Below are positions 17,801 through 24,885 of a stretch of DNA of 64,000 nt, in pieces. Position 1 is the first letter of the stretch; each line of letters begins with the position of its first letter. The stretch spans positions 38,942 to 102,941 of the forward strand of contig JBDVOJ010000107.1 in the NCBI GenBank assembly GCA_039969155.1. The letters run 5' to 3'. Made by a program: the position numbers and the translations under genes. The notes beneath the pieces were generated by a model, which saw nothing but the letters and a program-made list of their open reading frames with translations, did no database searches and was not told the origin of the DNA. The DNA comes from GCA-002733465 sp039969155 (GTDB taxonomy: Bacteria > Pseudomonadota > Gammaproteobacteria > Enterobacterales > Kangiellaceae).

Positions 17801-18086
17801 ATAAATCTTGAAATTCTACAGAGTAGCTTAATTCCGCTAAAACCTGTCTTTGTGGTACACCATTTTCGGGAATGACAACAGTTCTTAAAGCGTCGCTCCT
17901 GTTGATAACTTGCTGAAATGCCCTTGAAAATCTTTCTGGTTCGAGTTCCCCTTGAATGGTGATCGCCATAGGCATGTTAAAGAAGGGAGTTTCCGGCTCA
18001 AGGTTTTGACCTATCCAAAACCATAGTTGGTTTTTAGGTAGATTAGATAGTTGATAGATGTCTTGTGTTACTGGATTCTCTGTCAT
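14850..18086 (-). CDS. Nonribosomal peptide synthetase module, C-A-PCP
   Basis: A 1078-residue single NRPS module. The condensation domain (about 1-440) has an intact HHLICDG motif at residues 143-149. The adenylation domain (about 465-950) shows YTSGSTGQAKGV, NTYGPTE and the YKTGDLVR core. The carrier domain has GGDSL near residue 1027, the phosphopantetheine site. There is no thioesterase; the protein ends in SFFSKVKGLFGG. Reading the specificity residues by eye gives D-T-E-D-I-G-T-I-V, which I cannot match safely; the acidic residues hint at a basic substrate. GGAGG precedes the ATG. It heads an operon with two hydrolase genes and diverges from the second NRPS. Confidence 0.9.
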   Translation of the reverse strand: MTENPVTQDIYQLSNLPKNQLWFWIGQNLEPETPFFNMPMAITIQGELEPERFSRAFQQVINRSDALRTVVIPENGVPQRQVLAELSYSVEFQDLSQHNDPKSQFDQWANQRCQQMFNIEERMFDAVLFKLADQEYIWYWCQHHLICDGWSTALVYRYVSEFYQKSFTENIEELPAFPSFEDYASREQEYRQSKSHAQSESYWKKTLAEPLDTLNFYGRTAREHGTNRAIRVTRDLGQKRTDALKALTKQKPFKSLSPHLSTFQLVSTCLLAYLYRITGNTDLALGTLYHNRATQADKDTVGFFMETAPLRVSASAEDTFESLFKKTKSTSMEVMRHYRFAPGNPINNRAYDVAINYNNATYPDFAGIPISLHWLHTGAWYSHEPLAIQIHDFDATGTFTIAFDFNIGVFDEATQEKAIQHFFNCIDALIEEPSQSLNNFKILTEDEEKLLLGAYKQQPIKVLPEASLHQLFEQQVAKTPGKVAVYNSEVSYTYQELNERSNSLAHYLVQLGLKQDQPAGLSFAKHPDMLVAILAILKAGAGYVPLDPEYPDDRLQYMIEDSGIKLLVTQQALIPNLPKGNYSPIAIDADWHKISELSNSQLDLEVGLNNLAYVIYTSGSTGQAKGVMIEHRSIVNYTHAAIEAFNIKEQDRILQFASISFDTAGEELYPALSVGASLYIAEDEMKASAKSFLSICEREKINFVDLPTAFWHQITAAIIEDKLDIPTTIETLIIGGERAQPQAVANWLDLNSSIALINTYGPTECTIVSSYCELTKENTSRQQEAPIGIPVRNLYVYVLDKNMQLVPPGVTGELHIGGAGLARGYLGKQQLTDKSFIPDPFSPDKTAKLYKTGDLVRFREDGQLEYRDRADDQVKIRGFRIELGEVESALLAVEKIEQGIVLVNQSESGDKQLVAYYVTYSDSDMSAGAVRSKLKETLPNYMMPQYLVSLDKLPINATGKIDRKALPAPNEEEPSEVDEDFEAPETGSQKAIAKIWQLSLSNNSIGLYDNFFDIGGDSLLMMQVITKLEKELNFAATPRMLVSQNLAQLAAELDLQTASSNASQKSSFFSKVKGLFGG

Positions 18087-18742
18087 TGAGAATACCCCTC
18101 CAATTCCTTGTGACCACTCGAAGTATTTGCTTTATTTTTACTAAAAAACAACCTAAAAATTACCGTAACGCTATTCATTTTATTAAAGTCGTGTTAGTCG
18201 ACCCCAGTAATCATTAATATGAAAATTGCCCATTTAATCATAAGCTTAACTAAAGTCAGATAAGTTAGACCGTCCCCCAATAACTAACCGATTAGTTGCT
18301 TACTTATTCCAAATTAAGTTGTGGTTATTTTAGCGAACCAAACAGTGATAATAGCAAATTTTTAAAACAATCGACACATTATTAGTCGAAGCTTTATAAA
18401 AAATTGACCAGTAATTCTTTGGCTTGGAGTTAAATTTTTACAGGGATTAAAATTACGAGGTTAAAATTGTACGAAATATGTTCAATCGTTTGTTCACATT
18501 GCTCAAAAATAGCTTAGCAGAATATTGTTGTAACGTGTTATATTAAAGCTTTGTAAATTAACAAAAATTACAAAATTAAATTTAAAAAAAGTCAAAATAT
18601 GAGAAGATAGTCTAAAGTTGGTTTAAGATTTAGTGTGTAAGTCGGTAATGACTAAAATCTAACTTTACTTGAGTGATTTTTTGCCATTATACCCTTCAGG
18701 AATTTCAGCAGTATGGAGTCTGGTAATCCATTAATTTAGTCT
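18087..18742. promoter_or_regulatory. Divergent intergenic region between the two NRPS genes
   Basis: 656 A/T-rich bases with no convincing gene and stops in all frames at short range. It should carry both NRPS promoters, but I could not pick a confident pair of boxes. The only clear structure is the imperfect inverted repeat at 18613-18667. No remnant of the missing half of the downstream condensation domain is visible. Confidence 0.5.
18613..18667. repeat. Imperfect inverted repeat upstream of the serine NRPS gene
   Basis: Two outer 7-bp arms (TAAAGTT / AACTTTA) and inner arms (AGATTTAGT / ACTAAAATCT) flank a 16-base loop, with a 6-base internal bulge on the left and one extra base on the right. 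It ends 75 bases before the NRPS start codon. It could be an mRNA leader hairpin or a protein-binding site. Confidence 0.4.
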
Positions 18743-21700
18743 ATGAATAATCTATCTTCTAAATCCCAAAATTCTTCCACGGTTGCCGTGTCTAATCAAT
18801 TTCAAGGTGACACCTTAAACTCAGGCTCTTTTGAAAGGTTATTCGAGAACTTCAGTGAGGCGCATCTACCATATGACGAAGCGCGTTCTGCCCAGAATAC
18901 TTTTGCCAGTCATTTTGTAAACGTGGACTTAGACAACAATTTAGTTGTTCAACTCAAGAACATAGCTAGAACGTACGAAACCAACTTAGCGGTAATATTG
19001 TTAGCTGCCTATCAATTATTAGTATTTCGTTGGAGCGGAGAGGCTGATTTGGTGATTGGTGTGAAGTCAAATCTCCTCAAAAATCATCAGAACGACAATC
19101 CAACGCTTAGCAAAAACCATAAAGCGGTAAATTTTGTAAGGTCATATCTAAAAGATAATATTAGTTTCGTCGATTTGTTGAAAAATACTAAAGAGGGCTA
19201 TTCTAACTCAGCAGAAGTCAGTAGCAATCAAATAAAGTCTCTAATAGATGCACTAGGGATGGAGCAAATCAACCAAAGAACCCCATTGTTAGATATTGCG
19301 CTCGAAATACAGTCTATACATCCAAGTGATATCAGAGAAGAGAAAGAAGCAAAATCCCAGCTTGTTACTAACCCGTTCGACCAACATGATATTCTACTCA
19401 CCGTCAATCTTGTTAATGATGATGTAAATCTTGCTATCGGATACCGCACGGATATCTTTGAAAGTGTAACGATGATTCGTTTTATTAATCGGTTGAATTT
19501 CCTCCTAGAGCAAATCGTTGCTTCGCCTGCTAAAGCGTTAGTCGATTTTGAAGTGCTTATCCCGGAAGAACGACGCTTGTTATCTCAATGGAATCAAACT
19601 GATAAAGATTACCAAATTGAGCAATGTTTACACCATCTGTTTGAACTGCGGGCCGAGGAGTTTAAAGATAATATTGCCCTTGAGTTTGGTGAACAGAGCC
19701 TGACCTATGCCCAACTAAATAGCAAAGCTAATAAACTCGCTCGATACCTGAGTTCGAAGGGAGTTGGAGTTGAAAGCAGAGTCGGGGTTTGCATGGAGCG
19801 TTCAGTCGAGATGGTAGTTAGTCTTTATGCTATTTTGAAAGCTGGAGGAGGCTATGTACCATTAGATCCCGATTATCCGCAAGCTAGATTAAGTTATATG
19901 CTTGAGGACATTGAAGCACCAGTAATCTTAACTCAATCGCACTTACGTGAGCTGCTACCTAATGATAGTTCATGCGTGATTGATATTCTGGATGAATGGT
20001 CGGAAATCGATAAACTTCCTGATCATAATTTGCACGTTAACACCATTCCTGAGAACCTTGCCTATGTAATATATACCTCAGGTTCTACCGGAAACCCTAA
20101 AGGTGTAATCAATCAGCATAATGGGATTATCAATCGTTTGCTTTGGATGCAAGATCAATATCAGCTTTCAGATAAGGACATCGTACTACAAAAAACCCCC
20201 TATAGCTTTGATGTATCGGTTTGGGAGTTCTTCTGGCCGTTAATTGTTGGAGCGAAATTAGTCGTCGCCAAACCTGGGGGCCACCAGAACGTTAAGTATT
20301 TACAAGAGTTAATCCATCACAAAAGCATAACGACGCTGCATTTCGTGCCGTCTATGTTGCAAATGTTTATCGATCATGCTGAGCCGTGTGAGTGTTTAAG
20401 CATAAGGCAGGTTTTCTCCAGTGGAGAGGCGCTACCATTTAATTTACAGCAGCAATTTTTTAAATTTAGCCGTGCAAAACTGCATAATCTGTATGGCCCG
20501 ACAGAAGCGGCTGTGGATGTGACCTATTGGCAGTGTGACCCTAATTATAACAAGCCACTCGTACCAATAGGACGCCCAGTAACCAACACAAAAATTCATG
20601 TATTAGACAAGCAGCTAAGACCCGTTCCAATAGGTTCGCCCGGAGAGTTACATATTGCAGGTATTCAAGTTGCTAGAGGCTATTTAAATAGGACAGAGTT
20701 AACCCAAGAAAAGTTTATTGAAAACCCATTTAATGATAAGCCTGATTCGCGATTATATAAAACAGGTGATTTAGTCAGGTATTTAAATGACGGGCAAATT
20801 GAATACATTGGTCGCATCGATTTTCAAGTCAAGATAAGAGGCTTGCGGATAGAGCTAGGAGAGATTGAATCCAAAATAACGGAGATGGCTAGTGTCAAAC
20901 AGTGTGTAGTTATAGTCAGAGAGGATCATCCAGGTGACCAAAAGATTGTTGCCTATTATCAAGCTAACAATGAGTCTCTAGTCGATAAACAGACACTACG
21001 AAAAGTGCTGACTGAATGCCTACCGAACTACATGATTCCGCATGTGTTTGTCGAAATCAAAGAATTCCCGCTTTCTCCAAATGGTAAAATAGCTAGGAAA
21101 TTATTACCTCCACCTGAAATTACGGATCTAGATCTTAATGATGATTTTGTTGCGCCAGAATCTAAAGTGGAAATATTGTTGGCGGCGATTTGGCGAGAAT
21201 TGCTAGGAGTCGAAAAAATCAGTGTTTATGATAAGTTTATTGAACTTGGTGGGCATTCCTTATTAGCTCTAGAAGCGGCTTTCAAGGCAAAAGAGTTACA
21301 TCAACTCGATATCGACCCTGCTAGCCTTATAAGAGATACGTTAGAGCAGGTTGCAGCGAATATTGAGGGAGATAATGCGATTATTCGTGATAATCAGGGG
21401 AGTCGCGCAGAAATAAGCTACCAACCCTATTACTTTGGCCCTAATCAAGAGCTTTTCGGTATCTATCAACCACCTCGTGGCAATGTGAAAGCTAAGGGCG
21501 CTGTTTTACTGTGTAGTCCAATCTACTTAGAAAGCCTAAATACTCACCTGACTTATCGTCAACTGTCGGCTAGATTGTCAGAGTCTGGGTTCCATGTATT
21601 TCGATTTGATTATTATGCGTCGGGTGATTCTTTGGGTGAAGATCAACAAGCTGATGTAGAGCGCTGGTTACAAGATATTAGTTTCGCTAAAAAGGAGTTG

Positions 21701-22198
21701 ATTAAACGAAGTGGTTTTAACCAAATATCTATGGTCGGGTTTCGGTTTGGAGCAACTCTAGCCTCTATAGGGCTTGGACAAGGGATCGATAAGCTGGTTC
21801 TATGGGAGCCTGTGGTTAACGGGCATACCTATGCCGAACAGTTACTGTTTAAGTATCAAGACACTCTTGAAGAATTAAACTACATAAGAAAAAACAAAGC
21901 CAAAGCTAGGAAAGATGAAATTATTGGATTTAGTTTTCCTGAGCAGACTAGAATTTCGATTGAAAAAGCTAACTTGGTCCAAGCTGATTTTCTTGGAGAG
22001 TGTAAAAAAGTCATTGTGATAACTTCGAATAAGCAAGCTGAAGTTTTGAAATATCGGGACAAATTAGAACAAATGGCTATTAACATCGACTTTAACTGCG
22101 TGGATGATTCAATTGAGCCAATTGAAGGCTATAAAGATCTAATGGTTTATTTAGCAGGCAAGAGTTTAGGAATCTTAGTTGATAAGATGAAAGAATAA
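18743..22198 (+). CDS. NRPS-like protein: partial C, A (serine code), PCP, hydrolase-like domain
   Basis: An 1151-residue fusion. Residues about 40-285 match only the second half of a condensation domain, and no HHxxxDG motif is present. The adenylation domain (about 290-780) contains YTSGSTGNPKGV, SFDVSVWEFFWPL and NLYGPTEAAVDVT. Its specificity residues read D-V-W-H-F-S-L-V-D, the known serine signature. The carrier motif LGGHSLLAL is near residue 835. From about 893 to the end is an alpha/beta-hydrolase-like domain with elbow GFRFGATLAS (arginine, not serine), like the separate protein at 14016-14807. The product is unknown. It probably loads serine onto its own carrier. Confidence 0.88.
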   Translation: MNNLSSKSQNSSTVAVSNQFQGDTLNSGSFERLFENFSEAHLPYDEARSAQNTFASHFVNVDLDNNLVVQLKNIARTYETNLAVILLAAYQLLVFRWSGEADLVIGVKSNLLKNHQNDNPTLSKNHKAVNFVRSYLKDNISFVDLLKNTKEGYSNSAEVSSNQIKSLIDALGMEQINQRTPLLDIALEIQSIHPSDIREEKEAKSQLVTNPFDQHDILLTVNLVNDDVNLAIGYRTDIFESVTMIRFINRLNFLLEQIVASPAKALVDFEVLIPEERRLLSQWNQTDKDYQIEQCLHHLFELRAEEFKDNIALEFGEQSLTYAQLNSKANKLARYLSSKGVGVESRVGVCMERSVEMVVSLYAILKAGGGYVPLDPDYPQARLSYMLEDIEAPVILTQSHLRELLPNDSSCVIDILDEWSEIDKLPDHNLHVNTIPENLAYVIYTSGSTGNPKGVINQHNGIINRLLWMQDQYQLSDKDIVLQKTPYSFDVSVWEFFWPLIVGAKLVVAKPGGHQNVKYLQELIHHKSITTLHFVPSMLQMFIDHAEPCECLSIRQVFSSGEALPFNLQQQFFKFSRAKLHNLYGPTEAAVDVTYWQCDPNYNKPLVPIGRPVTNTKIHVLDKQLRPVPIGSPGELHIAGIQVARGYLNRTELTQEKFIENPFNDKPDSRLYKTGDLVRYLNDGQIEYIGRIDFQVKIRGLRIELGEIESKITEMASVKQCVVIVREDHPGDQKIVAYYQANNESLVDKQTLRKVLTECLPNYMIPHVFVEIKEFPLSPNGKIARKLLPPPEITDLDLNDDFVAPESKVEILLAAIWRELLGVEKISVYDKFIELGGHSLLALEAAFKAKELHQLDIDPASLIRDTLEQVAANIEGDNAIIRDNQGSRAEISYQPYYFGPNQELFGIYQPPRGNVKAKGAVLLCSPIYLESLNTHLTYRQLSARLSESGFHVFRFDYYASGDSLGEDQQADVERWLQDISFAKKELIKRSGFNQISMVGFRFGATLASIGLGQGIDKLVLWEPVVNGHTYAEQLLFKYQDTLEELNYIRKNKAKARKDEIIGFSFPEQTRISIEKANLVQADFLGECKKVIVITSNKQAEVLKYRDKLEQMAINIDFNCVDDSIEPIEGYKDLMVYLAGKSLGILVDKMKE

Positions 22199-22455
22199 TC
22201 AGTTTGTGGGCATAAATTATGGCCCTTCTAAACATACTGGAACGAATTAAGTCGTAGCTCGCAAAGCTCACATTTTTTAATATATGAATGATTTAGCTCA
22301 AAAAAGTTGCTTAGAAAGAGTATGATAAGGCTTCGGGCTCATTTATTGGCTACACTAATGAGCTAATTTTAAGGTTTTAAACTGTGAACTGTTTCACAAA
22401 GCAAGTCGGTAACCAGTTGTTGGCGGTATAATACCTTTTCTCTTTGCCGCAGGTA

Positions 22456-22484
22456 TTGACAGTAATATCTACAATTTGTATGCT
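22456..22484 (+). promoter_or_regulatory. Candidate sigma-70 promoter of the EPS operon
   Basis: A consensus TTGACA (22456-22461) is separated by exactly 17 bases from TATGCT (22479-22484, four of six matches). It lies about 305 bases before the first EPS gene, leaving a long untranslated leader. Confidence 0.55.
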
Positions 22485-22702
22485 CCCAGCGCTTAAACTT
22501 TAGATAAATAGGGATATTTTTTTGCTAGTTAAACATCCCAAGAATTAAGGGTTCTAAGATAAAGTTTAGTCGATAAAAATCTAGATAAAACCTTTGTAAA
22601 TCAGCAAAGTGTTCAAAATAACAGATTTCAAACAAAAAGTGCTCGACGTCGGGAATCCTAATATATACTTAACCCTAGCAGAAACATCAGACATTCATAA
22701 AT

Positions 22703-22738
22703 CTCATTGACAGTTATGTCAGTGAGGAGTGCTTTTTT
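22703..22738 (+). promoter_or_regulatory. Leader hairpin with T-run, possible attenuator
   Basis: The stem CTCATTGAC / GTCAGTGAG (one wobble pair) with a 6-base loop is followed six bases later by six T residues. It lies 50 bases before the first EPS start codon. The gap between stem and T-run is longer than in a strong intrinsic terminator, so attenuation is only a possibility. Confidence 0.35.
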
Positions 22739-22790
22739 CTTTATAAAAGTAAAATAGATAACTAACAGGGAATTTAAAGCTTGGAATATT

Positions 22791-24245
22791 ATGGTTACTT
22801 TTAAGGTTTTTAATCATCATTTCAGAACGACTTTTTTGTTTTTACTCGTTGCCGAGTTTGCATTACTGTTTTTATTCACCTATGCCGCTGTTTATTTTCG
22901 ATTTGAAACACTCGAATGGCAGCCTGTGGTAGAGAGCCTTGAGAGGCTTCCTCTTAAAGCATTTGTATATTCCTTGTTCATGATACTTGCCATGGTAGCC
23001 ATGGGCCAATATCAAACTCCGGCACCGCGGGGAAAGCACTATTTTCCTCAGATCTTGCAAAGGGTAACCATTAGCTTAATCCTTGGTTCTTTAGGGTTGC
23101 TGGTGGTTTATTACGTTTTCCCCGAAGTATTGATCGGTCGTGGTATATTTGGTTTGGCCGTCGGTTTTTCGCTAATTGGAATTTCTTTACTTCGAACAGT
23201 TTTGTATCACACCGTAGATGGCAGAGCGCTCAGACGAAAAGTGTTAGTGCTGGGGGTTGGTGATTTTGCTGCAAATATCTTAAACAACAAAACCAATGGC
23301 AGTGAATCATCTTTGGGCCAAGCACGTGTATTGTCACCGGCCTATGCGAGTTATGTTATACATGGGTTTGTCCAGATAGCCGACGAAGAAATCAAAATTT
23401 CAGAGAAGTTCTTAGTGAATCCTGGGGATAATTTGGCTGAATACTGCCTTGAATATGGGATAGACGAGGTTGTACTCGCTATTAGCGATAGAAGGCGTAA
23501 GTTGCCCGTTGAAGCATTACTTCAATGTAAACTAGTGAATATTAACGTCATTGATTTTGTCGCTTTTTGGGAACGGGAAAAAGGAATGCTTCGTCTAGAC
23601 ATGCTGAATCCGAGTTGGATGATATTCAGTGATGCTGGCCTGCGAGGGGGGATCGGCAACATCCTTAGTCGTTTATTTGATATCAGTCTTAGCTTTATTA
23701 TTTTAGCCTTCATGTTTCCAATACTAATCCTTACCGCTATCTTGATTTTTATCGAAAGTGGTTTTAAAGGGCCAATCTTCTATCGCCAAACAAGGGTCGG
23801 ACAAGATGGTAAGCATTTTGACTTGTTAAAATTTAGAAGCATGATAGTTAATGCTGAAAAAGATGGTGAGGCCAAATGGGCGTCTGCGTCTGACGTGCGA
23901 GTGACTCGAGTGGGCAAGTTTATACGAAAAGTAAGAATCGATGAGCTTCCCCAACTGTTGAATATTTTTAGGGGGGATATGAGTATTGTCGGTCCCAGAC
24001 CAGAGCGACCCGAGTTTGTTGAGACTCTAGAAAAGAAGATACCTTTCTTTCAAGTCAGGCACAGCGTAAAACCCGGTTTAGCGGGGTGGGCTCAACTTAA
24101 ATATCCCTATGGAGCGAGTGAAGAAGACGCTTATAATAAACTTCAGTACGACTTATACTACGTGAAGAATCATTCGATTTTTATGGATGCTTTCATTTTA
24201 TTACAAACAGTAGAAGTGATATTATTAGGCAAAGGGGCTAGATAA
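22791..24245 (+). CDS. XrtA-type polyprenyl-phosphate sugar-1-phosphate transferase
   Basis: Integral membrane priming enzyme that transfers a sugar-1-phosphate onto undecaprenyl phosphate, starting EPS repeat-unit synthesis. The 484-residue protein begins with FNHHFRTTFLFLL, several membrane helices, a central nucleotide-fold-like region (KVLVLGVGDFAANIL), and a C-terminal bacterial sugar-transferase domain from about residue 295. That domain carries FYRQTRVGQDGK, LLKFRSM, RIDELPQLLNI and IVGPRPERPEF. The architecture matches the TIGR03013 group of XrtA/PEP-CTERM loci. It is the first of 13 tightly spaced co-directional genes. Confidence 0.93.
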   Translation: MVTFKVFNHHFRTTFLFLLVAEFALLFLFTYAAVYFRFETLEWQPVVESLERLPLKAFVYSLFMILAMVAMGQYQTPAPRGKHYFPQILQRVTISLILGSLGLLVVYYVFPEVLIGRGIFGLAVGFSLIGISLLRTVLYHTVDGRALRRKVLVLGVGDFAANILNNKTNGSESSLGQARVLSPAYASYVIHGFVQIADEEIKISEKFLVNPGDNLAEYCLEYGIDEVVLAISDRRRKLPVEALLQCKLVNINVIDFVAFWEREKGMLRLDMLNPSWMIFSDAGLRGGIGNILSRLFDISLSFIILAFMFPILILTAILIFIESGFKGPIFYRQTRVGQDGKHFDLLKFRSMIVNAEKDGEAKWASASDVRVTRVGKFIRKVRIDELPQLLNIFRGDMSIVGPRPERPEFVETLEKKIPFFQVRHSVKPGLAGWAQLKYPYGASEEDAYNKLQYDLYYVKNHSIFMDAFILLQTVEVILLGKGAR

Positions 24246-24255
24246 GGAATAAAAC

Positions 24256-24873
24256 ATGAGAAATATAACAATTCTAACAATAATTTTGATGCTTTTCGGA
24301 TGTGGAAGTGCACCTAAATCAGTAAGTTACGGTCCAGAGCCGCATTCTAACAAAAAGCTTTTAGTTGCTGACTATTTAATTGGCGTAGACGATAAAGTGC
24401 AAGTAGACGTTTGGAAACATCCTGACTTGTCTATTTCGGTGCCAGTTCGACCTGATGGCCGGATTTCTGTGCCTCTAATTGGAGAAGTATTGGCCGGTGG
24501 TCGCTCTCCAAAAGTTGTTGCGGCCGAAATTCAAACAAGACTGTCAGAATATATCAAGCAACCTAATGTTGCGGTAATTTTAACTGAGTTGAGAAGTCAT
24601 GAATACCTTTCTAGGGTTCGTGTTACTGGGTCGGTACGAACGCCATTATCATTAACTTATCGCCAAGGAATGACGGTTTTGGATGTAGTTCTAGCGGCGG
24701 GTGGTTTAAATGATTTCGCTTCACCAAATGGAACAAAACTTTTTCGTCGTCGAGATGGTCAACTACAAACTATCAATATTGATTTAGGTGATATTTTCAA
24801 CGACGGAGATATGTCAACCAATTACGCCATGGAACCTGGCGATATCCTTGCTATACCCGAAAGAACTTTTTAG
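24256..24873 (+). CDS. Polysaccharide export lipoprotein, Wza family (XrtA type)
   Basis: Periplasmic/outer-membrane export component. A signal peptide with lipobox LFGC predicts a lipoprotein. The Poly_export domain follows (YLIGVDDKVQVDVWKHPDL near residues 42-60), then a SLBB-like beta-grasp segment (VRVTGSVRTP, VLDVVLAAGGL). At 205 residues it is much shorter than E. coli Wza and matches the short XrtA-associated form, which lacks the long C-terminal barrel helix. The gap to the previous gene is 10 bases. Confidence 0.9.
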   Translation: MRNITILTIILMLFGCGSAPKSVSYGPEPHSNKKLLVADYLIGVDDKVQVDVWKHPDLSISVPVRPDGRISVPLIGEVLAGGRSPKVVAAEIQTRLSEYIKQPNVAVILTELRSHEYLSRVRVTGSVRTPLSLTYRQGMTVLDVVLAAGGLNDFASPNGTKLFRRRDGQLQTINIDLGDIFNDGDMSTNYAMEPGDILAIPERTF

Positions 24874-24885
24874 AGTAGTTAATTA

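Larger units (their letters stand above)
22199..22790. promoter_or_regulatory. Leader region of the EPS operon
   Basis: 592 bases without a gene between the NRPS stop and the EPS operon. It contains a good sigma-70 promoter at 22456-22484, an implied leader of about 300 bases, and a hairpin with a downstream T-run at 22703-22738. A GGCGGTA at 22422 resembles the start of an RfaH ops site but lies upstream of the promoter. Confidence 0.55.

Noticed and set aside
22199..22240. GGGCAT...ATGGCCC as terminator of the serine NRPS gene
   Set aside because: The stem is short with a bulge and no T-run follows; I do not call it a terminator.
22421..22432. GGCGGTA resembling the start of an RfaH ops element
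   Set aside because: Only the first seven bases agree, and it lies upstream of the better promoter at 22456, so it would not be in the transcript.
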